NCBI GenBank assembly: GCA_049487715.1
Contig: CP150576.1
Span: 372,001 to 436,000 of the forward strand
DNA from: Pycnococcus provasolii
Taxonomy: Eukaryota > Chlorophyta > Pseudoscourfieldiophyceae > Pseudoscourfieldiales
Direction of reading: 5' to 3'
Length of the DNA stretch: 64,000 nucleotides
Numbering within the stretch: position 1 is the first letter of the stretch; each line of letters starts with the position of its first letter. Shown piece after piece: positions 31,201-40,600 of the stretch. A program made the translations under genes and the position numbers. A model generated the notes under the pieces. The model had not been told where the DNA came from. It worked only from the letters and a program-made list of their open reading frames with translations, and did not search any database.

Positions 31201-32417
31201 AGCGCATTCCAAAGGTTGAGCTCATGACTGGATCGATGACGGCGAAGAAACGCGAGGAGTTGAATAGCCGCTTGTTGAACCACGAAGTTGACATTCTAGT
31301 GGGGACGACCGCGATGGTTCCGTCGGATGAAAATAAGCAGGTATTCAGCAAGCTTGGCATGGTAGTATTCGACGAGTGCCAAAAGTACGGCGTGCGGCAG
31401 ATGTCGCGTCTTGCGGATGCTGGTCATGCGTCTCATCCTAAGCCTCATCAGCTTCACGTGTCTGCTACTCCTATCCCCCGCACGATGGCTATGGCGACGC
31501 GCGTCATCTTCCCCGAGGAGGGCGTGCGCGATACAGTCAGCATTCGGAAGTATCCGCCCAACCGCGTGCCGGTGGAAAGCCGCGTGCTGAGCATGAGCGA
31601 GGTGAACGAGGCTTACCGTGAGGTGAGGAATGCCATTGAACGCGGGCGGGTGGCACTCGTCGTCTGTCCTCGCATTGAGGCGCAGGACAGGAAGAAAAAG
31701 GGGGCAAAAGATGAAGGATTCATCCCGCTGATGATGGAGGAGGAGGAGGAGGAGGGTGACGACAAGCTGGACTACCCGAGTGCGGAGGACGTGCATGCGT
31801 ACCTTTCCGGCCCCGAGTCTCCGCTCGGCGACGGTGTGAATGTTGGTATAGTGACAGGGCAAGCATCGACGAAGAAGGCTTTGAAGGAGCGTACCGAAAC
31901 GCTGGAATCGTTCCGAAACGGCGAGATACCTGTCGTCGTGTGCACGACCGTGCTGGAGGTTGGCATAGATGTCCCGGATGCTGACGTCGTTGTGGTGTTA
32001 GGTGCCGACTGCTTCGGCCTTGCAACACTGCATCAGCTTCGAGGTCGCATTGGTCGACGATACCATGTCGACAACAAAGGGGATGCTGCGCCCACATGCT
32101 TCTTCGTTAGGCGTGAGAGCAGCTCGGACAACGCGCGAAGTCGCCTTGACAACCTCGCGGAGGTTTTGGATGGGTTCCAGGTTGCCGAGATGGACCTTTC
32201 TCTACGCGGTCCTGGATCATTTGTTAGTTTGTCGCAGAATGGTCCTATGAAGTTGCTTGATGTTGCGAGCTGGAGCGACGAGCCATTAGTGTTGGCGGCT
32301 GCTCGTGAGGCGAGGAGGTTGCACAAGGATGTGATCTCCGTCGCTGGAGGAGAGAGTGAAGTTTTGAAGCATCGCCTAGATGCCTTCGAGAGAAAGGTGA
32401 TGAATTTGTCAAAATAG
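28239..32417 (+). CDS. DEDDh exonuclease fused to RecG-type DNA helicase, probably organellar
   Basis: One 1392-aa frame joins two DNA-repair modules. Residues 1-50 are Arg-, Ala- and Ser-rich with few acids, like an organelle transit peptide. A Pro-rich linker leads to a DnaQ-type 3'-5' exonuclease at about 187-385, with Exo I FDLETTG, Exo II VAHNGRTFDVPVL and Exo III TAHRAMPDAEAL (the DEDDh set). A polyproline linker (about 430-445) is followed by a RecG-like wedge region. The helicase core starts with Walker A HGDVGCGKT (about 935), then DECQKYGVRQ (about 1044), SATPIPRTMAM, and LRGRIGRRYHVD. The RecG-specific TRG segment (GFQVAEMDLSLRGPGSF) is at about 1310-1327. Bacterial RecG regresses stalled forks; plant RECG1 protects organelle genomes. 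Motif II reads DECQ where RecG normally has DEQH. TGTAA lies about 42 nt after the stop. Confidence 0.85.
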   Translation: MSMNARMLGPIRNNAHVYRLYAARPMSSSSAVPRDPRDLRHALEHYATKLPESAKEEQRHAKLLAAQLKLFESLSGAARQALVNQAGDILNGKKPPPRPHSLSPPHMPPPPPTPRPAPLASPSPPRSNAPLQPPPAPTPRPAPLASPSPPRSRVQQSPPSQLPPPPPSQPPPPPKQTSKAVSPTASHIITFDLETTGMKTVWGPDFSEVIEIAGVHAEDRTKTFSMVVRPNERNLPLQSNIVALTGITTDDVRSAKSFDEVWDEFKQWVNSFGPNPILVAHNGRTFDVPVLCNELRRVHYNKHRKSRTGTSSTTMSYAEFNPFAEEVPSWMFADSLALARATAKYGERSRLKDVCDRYGVEGPSTAHRAMPDAEALARLVGPLAGEHRGGDIVDRDRVLQFWTSHTLPAIDGAGNGGKDMLRRTAVEKSVSRPLPPPPPPPPPSSESDFLLKPLHNNQNITEDRIESLRAMPRQVILSVIDTGFRADGSIGSDDTTSWLTPAVAGKLDEIAEAPPSQSTNPRSIWTVDLGIASLSERLLHNFKKKGYDHVSDVVERWPRRHDVYRPWVSGDVRELQADDCIIFRAYGSDSQIIKVNKRSGVEMIQFTLTVLPLEQRNAEVTVRAKTAHFFYRSHKGRYAATSFKRTYLDPIVKAGVDETCLWRARVKRIPRASKERADQDVELENVERLTNDSITMKIMDGIWADVAKSTLPLGERLPAYCRPFYGDDAPLKDKDFYGHPLMKKVPTGMSVPYHLLKFFEISGGSGVTRDYLSEQDRERIALELADSHKALHGAPLPSWREAAMDMHEPRSLLHLHRAKMRIAFDEMTLLQIYALETGRKDREASIKQGEERFVLDDDTSLVAGIVRSLPYNVTTGAGSQLHALKRCLMTMGCESAVNLDMDLGLTDNVESPDVNDDDPNINDDAASLPMRRLLHGDVGCGKTLVEQLCLLHAAQSGVQGALLCATEALAQQHYETFLELLNGVKNAKRIPKVELMTGSMTAKKREELNSRLLNHEVDILVGTTAMVPSDENKQVFSKLGMVVFDECQKYGVRQMSRLADAGHASHPKPHQLHVSATPIPRTMAMATRVIFPEEGVRDTVSIRKYPPNRVPVESRVLSMSEVNEAYREVRNAIERGRVALVVCPRIEAQDRKKKGAKDEGFIPLMMEEEEEEGDDKLDYPSAEDVHAYLSGPESPLGDGVNVGIVTGQASTKKALKERTETLESFRNGEIPVVVCTTVLEVGIDVPDADVVVVLGADCFGLATLHQLRGRIGRRYHVDNKGDAAPTCFFVRRESSSDNARSRLDNLAEVLDGFQVAEMDLSLRGPGSFVSLSQNGPMKLLDVASWSDEPLVLAAAREARRLHKDVISVAGGESEVLKHRLDAFERKVMNLSK

Positions 32418-32433
32418 ATAGATAGATAGATAA
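32418..32433. repeat. GATA microsatellite
   Basis: About four copies of GATA directly follow the stop codon of the exonuclease-RecG gene. Confidence 0.7.
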
Positions 32434-32442
32434 TAACTAAGA

Positions 32443-32490
32443 CAGCTCATTCAGCAATGTAATAGATTTTACGGTCGTCCATTCACACAA
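32443..32490 (+). repeat. Recurrent 3'-end element, copy C
   Basis: It lies about 30 nt after the RecG-fusion stop. It reads GCTCATTCAGCAATGTAATA, then GATTTTACGGTCGTCC and ATTCACACAATG. Compared with copies B and E it lacks about 10 nt in the middle. It includes TGTAA at 32459-32463. Confidence 0.6.
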
Positions 32491-32696
32491 TGAAGATTGA
32501 CGCCGAGGGGCGCCTTCTCGTCGTGACTGGCGCAAACATGGGAGGAAAGTCCACGCTGCTTCGAAGCGTCCGGTGCCTCCGTGAGATCGTGAAAAATTTC
32601 GCGATGGCGAGCAAGTGCTGCATGGAGGACTTCGAGGGACGAGGGCTGGTCACCAGTTTTTGGTGTCCGGACACCACCTGTGAGGTGAACCCCTAA
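32490..32696 (+). pseudogene. MutS/MSH-like fragment (P-loop only)
   Basis: A 68-codon frame begins MKIDAEGRLLVVTGANMGGK and continues STLLRSV. This matches the Walker A region of the MutS ATPase domain, normally TGPNMxGKSTLLRQ, with Ala in place of the usual Pro. Homology appears to end after about 28 residues; the rest (MASKCCMEDFEGRG) does not look like MutS. No other MutS domain is seen nearby. I read it as a remnant of an MSH gene, inserted or left behind after a rearrangement, directly after copy C of the 3'-end element. A short independent gene is unlikely. Confidence 0.45.
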
Positions 32697-32869
32697 ACGG
32701 GAAGCCGGACTGACGGACTCGGCGTTAATCAGGTGTGTGTTTTTAAAATCCTTGTCCTGGAGGGGGGAATCGTGTCATTGATTGATCATCATTTGCTGTT
32801 GTGGTGCACGCGCGCGTTGTCGCTCAAACAAACGACGAAGGACTCATCATTCATCAACAAATCGCAGTG
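32697..32869. other. Spacer upstream of the HEAT-repeat gene
   Basis: Nothing is recognised. The HEAT-repeat frame is open here from 32801 but without an ATG. Confidence 0.4.
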
Positions 32870-33958
32870 ATGATGAGCGGCGCGCGCACCGCGAACGTGC
32901 CGTCCCTCCCTGCCGAGATCTGGAAAATCGTACTCGAGCAGATCCCATGTGACAGAGAGGGAGTGCGCACACACGCCGCGTTCGCACTAGCAAGCAAGTT
33001 CTTCCTCAAGGTGGCAGGAGGGCGTGTGGGTATGGCGCTTCGCGCACTCGAAAGTCATGAGGAGGACGGAGATATGATAATAACTTTTGCCCTAAGGACG
33101 CTCAGTGCTTTGCGCGCGCACGCGGCGCCGCACGCGCCTGCTATCGCCGAGCGACTCGAGCACGAGGAAGAAAGAGTGAGGCGTGCCGCTGTGAGCGCAC
33201 TCAGCGTTTTGGGCGAGCATGCGGCGCCGCACGTGGCGACTATCGTCCGGCGTCTCGAAGATGAGGATGAAAAAGTGAGGCGTGCAGCTGTGGAGGCGAT
33301 CGGCGCTTTGCGCGAGCACGCGGCGCCACACGCGGCAGCTATCGCCGAGCGACTCGAGCACGAGGATGTAGATGTGAGGTGTGCAGCTTTGCGGGCGCTC
33401 GGTGCTTTGGGGGAGCACGCGGTGCCGCACGCGGCGGCTATCGTCGAGCGACTCGAGGACGACGAGGAATTCGCAGAGAGGTGTGCAGCTTTGTGGGCGC
33501 TCAGTGCTTTGCGCGAGCACGCGGCGCCGCACGCGGCTGCTATCGTCGAGCGACTCGAGCACGAGGAAGAAAGAGTGAGGTGTGCAGCTTTGTGGGCGCT
33601 CAGTGCTTTGCGCGAGCACGCGGTGCCGCACGCGGCGGCTATCGTCGAGCGATTCGAGGACGAGGGCGCACAAGTGAGGTGTGCAGCTGTTCTTACGATC
33701 GGCGCTTTGCGCGAGCACGCGGCGCCGCACGCGCCGGCTATCGCCAGGCGACTCGATGACGAGGAAGATGATGTGAGGTGTGCAGCTTTGTGGGCGCTCC
33801 GTGCTTTGGGCGATCACACCATTTCACACGGCGCCGCACGCGGCGGCTATCGTCGAGCGACTCAAGGACTCGCGAACAAGTGTGAGGCGAGCAGCTGTGG
33901 AGGCGCTCGTTGCTTTTTTCCGAAGGACGTGCAAGAGAGATTACGGCGATTCCCGTGA
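32870..33958 (+). CDS. HEAT-repeat protein with an F-box-like N-terminus; 3' end frameshifted
   Basis: The 362-aa product starts with SLPAEIWKIVLEQI, which looks like the first helix of an F-box, followed by HAAFALASKFFLKVAGGRVG. From about residue 72 there are seven to eight near-identical HEAT-like repeats of 33 residues, for example RCAALWALSALREHA then VPHAAAIVERFEDE. Such proteins are usually scaffolds or adaptors; an F-box would suggest a ubiquitin-ligase role, but this is inference. The last repeat breaks near 33820-33835, where about 10 extra nucleotides (ACCATTTCAC) shift the frame. The following repeat (APHAAAIVERLKDSRTSVRR) continues in the next frame, and the annotated end is therefore an out-of-frame tail. 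The gene may be recently damaged or have an alternative end. Confidence 0.6.
   Translation: MMSGARTANVPSLPAEIWKIVLEQIPCDREGVRTHAAFALASKFFLKVAGGRVGMALRALESHEEDGDMIITFALRTLSALRAHAAPHAPAIAERLEHEEERVRRAAVSALSVLGEHAAPHVATIVRRLEDEDEKVRRAAVEAIGALREHAAPHAAAIAERLEHEDVDVRCAALRALGALGEHAVPHAAAIVERLEDDEEFAERCAALWALSALREHAAPHAAAIVERLEHEEERVRCAALWALSALREHAVPHAAAIVERFEDEGAQVRCAAVLTIGALREHAAPHAPAIARRLDDEEDDVRCAALWALRALGDHTISHGAARGGYRRATQGLANKCEASSCGGARCFFPKDVQERLRRFP
33083..33915 (+). repeat. 99-bp coding tandem repeats (HEAT units)
   Basis: About eight units of 99 bp (one of 102 bp), each containing versions of GCGAGCACGCGGCGCCGCAC and GCGGCTATCGTCGAGCGACT. High identity at the DNA level points to recent expansion or homogenisation. 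Confidence 0.8.
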
Positions 33959-34613
33959 GTCGCGTGGAGGAGGTGCTCGAGAATGCGCTGGAAGGAAGGT
34001 GGGTTGTTGGGAAAGATGGGAGGAGGGAATCTGTAAAGGTGTGTGTGTAAACCTACCTATCTACGTAGTAGTGTTTGAAAGAGTGAGTTCCCACGATTCA
34101 CGAATGTCAACCAGTGCTCTCCAGGAGTCCTCGACATAATTCACACGCCCGGGAAAGTTGGTTACTGATCTTCAAGAAATTTGCTCAACAAGGAAAAGCA
34201 CTACCAGTGCGTTGTCAACGACTATGGTATATTGTTCCGGGGCTGCCCCTCATAAAGACACGTAGCAGCGGAGCGTACTATCGCGCGATTGCATTGATGA
34301 ACACCCGACCTGACACTGAAGATTATCTAAGTAGTACTTACTACAAAGTCTACAATCGAGGTCCCATACATGCTGTGAAGAAGCACTTGTCTAAAGTGTT
34401 GAGTGGGGGAGGACTGTTGGGCGAGCGTGCGTCGTATGCTATCGCCCAGCGACTTTAGGACACGGACAGATTTACACTCTCAAAATCATGTACCCTAACG
34501 AGCAATTCTGTCAGTTCCAAAACTTCCAACAATACACAAGTACACGTATATTTTGTTCACATTTAATACTTTACACGCTTAACTTTATAGTTTATACTGT
34601 AGGATATGAGTTT
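33959..34613. other. Degenerate region between the HEAT-repeat gene and the giant membrane protein gene
   Basis: No intact gene is supported. A frame at 34114-34458 lacks an ATG start. It ends in a relic of the HEAT repeat, so this stretch probably belonged to, or interrupted, the repeat gene. A/T content rises after 34470. Confidence 0.45.
34408..34465 (+). pseudogene. Relic of a HEAT repeat unit
   Basis: The sequence CTGTTGGGCGAGCGTGCGTC followed by TATGCTATCGCCCAGCGACT matches the 99-bp unit (TTGGGCGAGCATGCGGCG ... GGCTATCGTCGAGCGACT) with a deletion of about 8 nt. A stop codon follows at once. It lies about 500 nt beyond the intact array. Confidence 0.5.
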
Positions 34614-37600
34614 TTATGAGTTATTGTTGACCCAAGCTGCGGGAAGTCGGCCACCAGGATTTGGCCGGTAACGCTGACCGGCCCCTTCCGCGCCTCCGTA
34701 CCATCGTGTCAACATAGACTTATTCTTATCCTCCTTAAGCTTTCTCCGCTCGTCAAGCTGACCCCTCCACTTTGACGTTTGTTGGCGCTTGCTGGACGTG
34801 GTGCTGCTCTTCGCAGTAGTTGCTTTACTGGGCTCGACGTGGGACTGCTTATTCTTCATGGCATGGACACTGCGAAGAGCGGCAGCATTCTTGCTTTGAA
34901 ACACGCCTTCCATCCAATCGAGTGATGGCCCAACACGTGCGACTGTGCCGTACTTATCTCCAATACGAGCAGGAACGCTAGGACCAGGTCCAATTTTTCC
35001 CTGCGCAATTCCCGAGTTGCCGCGCATGTCACGTCGCCAGTCACGCGCGGGTGCAAATCTTGCCTCAAGATCTTCGATCTCCGGGTGTACTTGGTTTGCT
35101 CGAACATCGCGCCTGCGAGTCGACTCGAAGTATCTCAACCGCATCAGGCGCTGCTCTTCCTGCATGCGAATCTTGGAGCGGTGCCGACTTTGCGCTTCAT
35201 CAAGCAATCCGTGAAGGCGCTCTTTGATCTCCGCCGTCTTTTCTTGAGGCACACCCTTCACAATTAGTTCAGGTTCAGGTCTTTTGCGTGGCTTCTCGCC
35301 ATCAACAAGGATTGCAAGTTTCGCCTCCGCCGCGTCGTCAACGGCCATTGAATCGGAAATGTCAAAAGTTTGCACCGACGACATGTGATCCTTAGTAAGT
35401 CTCGCGAACGACTCGCGCAAGAGAAACGTCCCCGCGTCATGATCGCGACCAGCGTTACATACAAGCCGCATCATCTGTTCCGCCGCCACTTCCAATCTCA
35501 TGGATGCTTCAACGTCATCGGAATGCTTTGCTTTATCTTGGCCAAGCGACTCGCTCGACACCTCCGAGCGTCTTATTCCAAGCTCGAGCGCCACCGACGC
35601 TTCGTCGACTGCCGAACGAACAATCTGGTCTGATGCCCTGTCAAGATTTTGTTTCAGGACCTGTAGGAGCATTTGTGAATCAGTTCCGCGCAAGCACGCG
35701 CTCTGTTCGTTGCTCCAGAACGGAAGATCCAATACTGCCGAACCACTCGCTCGATGTCGCCCACGAGCGTGAGCGAGTGCCGCCCCGTCGTAGGCGATAG
35801 GATCTGCGTCGCCCATCGACTCTAAACTTGATGAAATAGAATCCAACTCTGTGCTATCGCTGGCATAAATACGTACTTCACTTTGCGAACTGTTCTCATC
35901 AACGCTCACCGCCAATGCTCCGATCACCGAGCCTGAAGCTGCGGATACGGTGGCAGTATAACCGCCAGGGAGGAATGGGCTGCCCATTGACGCCACAGCT
36001 GTCAGCGCAAGCCCTGCGGCAGTTGCAATGTCCGAGGCCATTCCCGGTGGTGCTGCGAGGCTGTGCGTCCAAGCATGCCGCGCGTTATGGTCAGCCTCGA
36101 CAGCCGCATTTGCATGGGCCACTCGTCCACGCATCAAATTGCGAAAGATGCGAGCACAGGTTGCAAGAATCTGGTTATCGCCCGCTTCTGTCTTAACGAG
36201 CTCGACGAGGTCTGTGATAACTTCGGCGCACGCCTTGGCTCCACCCCCGTCGCTCCATATGCGAGGTGCGCCCTCCGAAGCACACGTGAGGGCAAGCTCG
36301 AGACATATATTCACAATTGCGCCCGAATTGTCCGTGATGTCATCGTCTGTGAGATTTGATGAGTTTGTTGACGTCGAGTGCGCTAGCTGTACATTCTGCG
36401 CAAAGGCCGATATTCTGCGAGCCGTCCGAACGCACTCTCTGAGCATGTGTGGTGCAACACCACGCTCTCTTGACATTCGAAGTAACATCGTTTCCACGAC
36501 GCTCCTCATTCTCGTGCTGACCCTCCCAGCACGGCATATCATCTCAATAGCACGAAGCGATGGATGAAAGAGGCTGCAAATGCTTGAGGCGTGAAACGTG
36601 TGTGCGGAAATTACCTCTTTCCACTTGCTGGCTGCACCTACCGGAACTTGTGGCATGGTTGTCATTTTATCAAGCGCGAGAATTACGGATTCGAGAAGCG
36701 CAACGTCGTCCCGCAAAATAGCCGAACTTTGATCAAGGCTATTCTTTACTTCGACGCTTTGTTCCCCGACGATGCCAACGAGAATTTTCAGCATAGAAGA
36801 ATAGAAGCGTCGTGCGAGATGATGGCCGCGGACAAGGTCATGGCGCATCTCAAAGTGGGATAGAAAAATTGAGCGTCCGCTAAGGCTATACGCTAAAGAC
36901 CGGTATTGCACATGGTACCACCTATCACGATAGTCTGCTCCATTGTGATGCCAAACGCTATCGAAGTAGAGAAAAGCATCACGCAAGCGTATCCAACCCA
37001 ATCCCATGCCACCGTTGTCACGCCAGGCCAAATCTTTATTCTTCGGTGAAGAATGGCGACTATTCAAACGCCGCTGTACCCTAGATCCGGCAGTTGAGAG
37101 ACGGACAGGAACGCCGTAGGAATCGCGGCGGATTGGAGCGTAAAATCTTATGAGCAAATGCGGAATCGTCAAAGAAGCTCTCACTGCACGAACAGCGCCT
37201 GCGCGTAATGGGGCATTATGGCCGCAATCAAGATAGCAAACCAGGCGCGACACGAATGCCTTTTCCCATGTACTGTGAGCTTCCTCAAGGTATTCGACCC
37301 AAGCCAAGAGGTGCGGTGCATTATTTGACTGTGTTTCTTCCATGACATCAAGCATAAGACGATGCAACTCCTCGAGATTCTGTAAGAATGCATTGAAGAC
37401 GCAGTCGTATCGACGGACAAGAGCTGCACGAACAGCACGAGGCGAAACACGCGAGACTTCCAAGGCTATGTAGCATGCGCGCAATCGCGTCGTCAGCCTA
37501 GCAGTGTACTTGTCCAGTTGCAGCTTTCGTGTGTGGTCAGGACTTAAATCTCCTTGACCGGTGCTGCCTCCGCCTCTCAGCGCCAAGCCCGCGGGATCGC

Positions 37601-40600
37601 GCGTCCAGAATCCGACAATAGCATCGCGGTTGGGATGAGATGGTCCGAAAGTGTCAGCATCGTCTGCACGCGAATCAAGAACCTTCGTCGAGAGTGACGA
37701 GATCCATGACGGCAATCTGCCACGAAGGTGGATTGTCGCCGTGAATATTGCTGATAAACATCCAAAGGCAAAATTAATTGCATTTGCACTGTCAAGGCCC
37801 TCGGAAAGTACCAGCGACGAGAGTGCGACACCAAGCACGAAACCGAGTGTTCCTGCACGAAAGGTATTCGCAACACGAGCAAAACCACGGTCAGCGTCGA
37901 ATGTAAAGTGCCACATAATAAGTGCCAGAAGGGCGATTAGGTTCACATTTGTGTGAGCGTTGAGCGCGATGTCGTATAGATTTGCATGGTTTGATGCGTT
38001 AATTCCATCCGAAATGACGTGAAGATGCTCCGCTACGCCGCACGAAGATAAAGATATGGAGAAGAGAACCAAAAAACGAAGCATCGCATAGCTCATAGAT
38101 GGCCGGAACATGACCACCTCGACCTCAAGGAAACTTGTCCGCCAAGCAGCGAGAGCCAAAAGCGCAACGAGGATGAGCTGTGATAATCGAATTCGGCTCG
38201 CATGCCCATCTCCGATCCAACATGGAATAGATGGCTCGTCGACCATATACACAAAAGGCCTAGTGTAGTTGGTATGCACGCACGAGAACTGGAGCATGCA
38301 TCCATTTATTACGCCAGGTAATAAAGGGCCTAGCAGAAATATGCACGAACCACGTTGAGCTGTAAGTGCATAATCCATAACTCTCTTCCATCGGATTCCA
38401 CGCTCCTCGCACAACTCCTTTCTCGCAAGGGACTTAATCAAGTCGTCTACAAGCTCGGCCTTTTCTGGCTGCGAAAAGTTCAGGACAATGGTAAAAGCCT
38501 CTGCTTCTTCCTCGTCAGCCTCTTCCCGCTCCTTCATTTTCTGAAGCGCCTGCTCCTCGGTTGTCCCAGGTGATCTCTTAGCCTGTTCATGAAGGGCAAT
38601 CGCCTTGCTCCGAATTTCCTCGGTCGCTGCATCAATATCCTAGAAGATTGTTTTGGTTTAGGTCAGGGTCCGTCCACGACATTGTTTCGTTCACCATGCA
38701 ATCAAAACTCGTGGGCAATTGGGATTCGGGGTGAGCTTGAAACATACCTCTTGACATTCGCTTTGAATGCTGACATTCCGTCCAATGAGATAGCGACATA
38801 GAGCTATGGTTGTGGGGCATACGCACAATATCATCACCAGCAGCAGTAAGCCAAATACCATAGCATTGTATCCAACGCCTGTTGTGCATGCAAAACCTCC
38901 TCCAAATATATATCCGGGAAGAAAAACATCCAGCGCACCCGAGGCTCCTGGTGATGTGCAGATTGGATTTGCACCGGAAGTCGAGTGCTGGACGCGGATT
39001 GTGTAAAGAGTGGAGCGCAGCAGAGCGAACATATCACACACAGTCAAGGCGGTGGCTAGTGCTGCTCGCTTGCACAAATCGTAGTAGCGCCGATTGTGTA
39101 GAAAAAATCGCCATGCCTCGTACTGCAGATAACTGTGTAAAGGCAGAAATTCTCGTGGTTTGCGCAGAACCTCTCGAGGATTCAAAATTAATTTAATCCA
39201 TCTTGACCGTGATGTTGTGCCCGCGGAATCAAGTAAACATTGTTGCTTGATTTCAACAAGCGAAAGGGCACATGACCTGCGCAACTCCCCGTAAAGACGA
39301 GCCGCCTCGAGATCCAAACCAACCTGTCGTATCCCGCTACTCAGGAGGTTCCTTCGAGCAAGAACTACCATCACAAGAATCCAGAGCGAAACGACAATTA
39401 GCGAAGCAGTCTGCAAACTCTCATCACGATTCATTCCATGAGATGTGACACAGCGTGAGTCGTAAAGGATGCTTCTCTCAGATATTGCCATAAGAGGTCT
39501 GCTAGCAGACTCAGTAAGAGCATTCCCCTTGCATCCATCAGTGACGTACAACGTCGTCCTGTAATCGCCCTCGGCAGTCGCAAGTACCTGAGTCGAGCTG
39601 TACGTTCCGTCGTCTGCCAGACTTGGCACTTTCACTGCCCCAGGTATCGGGCCAGTCGGACGGCGAGTCAGTGCCCACTGAAAGTAAATTTTGTCTCCAT
39701 CGGCATCCTGGGTACTCGAGATGAAGCGGATCGCGGGTAGGCACCAAGCTGCCTTCTGTGACTGATCCTGGGACTCAGAGTTTTCATCCGATCCAGCAAG
39801 AGTGTTTCGAGATTTAACATCGAAATCCAGCATTTGCTTGGCATCATCAATATCAAGCCACACGATTTCGTTTTGAATGCTTGCGGTGGGCCGAGCGTTG
39901 CAATTCACCGTGACGTTGACAATCGAAACTTGCTTTTGGTGTGCGCATGGGCCAGTTACCTCGAGCTTATATGCGTATTGTCCAGGGCGGTCAGGTCGTA
40001 TAGATGCCGTCGGTAGATCTCGCGTGACAACACCCAGCCCCGCCTGATCGCTCGACAGGATATCCTGAGTAAAGGCGTATGCGAGTGGGTTCACGTTGTC
40101 CAGCGGCATTGTGGCTACGTCAGCTGCACTGTTTGGAATACTGCCAGTTGTTAGTGCGCCGCTATCTTGCGGAGCACGCACCAGGCTCCAATCATACGAG
40201 ACGAAGGGATTTGGGCATCCTTGTGGCGTCGTCCTAGAAAGGCCCTCGATGGCAAAAGTCTCAGCGTATCCGCGCACCTGCCAGAATTGCGGCAGTCCGG
40301 ATACGTACGAAGGCTGTATGTTGCCCTCGTACACCCCAAAGAATGACTGGTACGTAGGCGGCGGAATGTCACGGTCGAAGAGCTTGCTGAAGTCGTGGCG
40401 CACGAATCCGATCATCCGAATAAATTCTTGAGGGATGAGAACCTCGGTAGTCGTGGTGAAAAGTTTCGGCTCGATTCGAGGCGGCTTCAAACCCTGCCGA
40501 TCTGTCCTGACGTACGTCCTGACGTAGAGAGAATCAAAGCATGTCGTAGCTGCAAGTTCGGAGTACGACTTTGGCTGCAGCAAGCCAAATTCTGGAGGTG

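Noticed and set aside
34114-34458. 114-codon frame after the HEAT-repeat gene
   Set aside because: It has no ATG start and ends in a decayed HEAT repeat; it is more likely a remnant than a gene.
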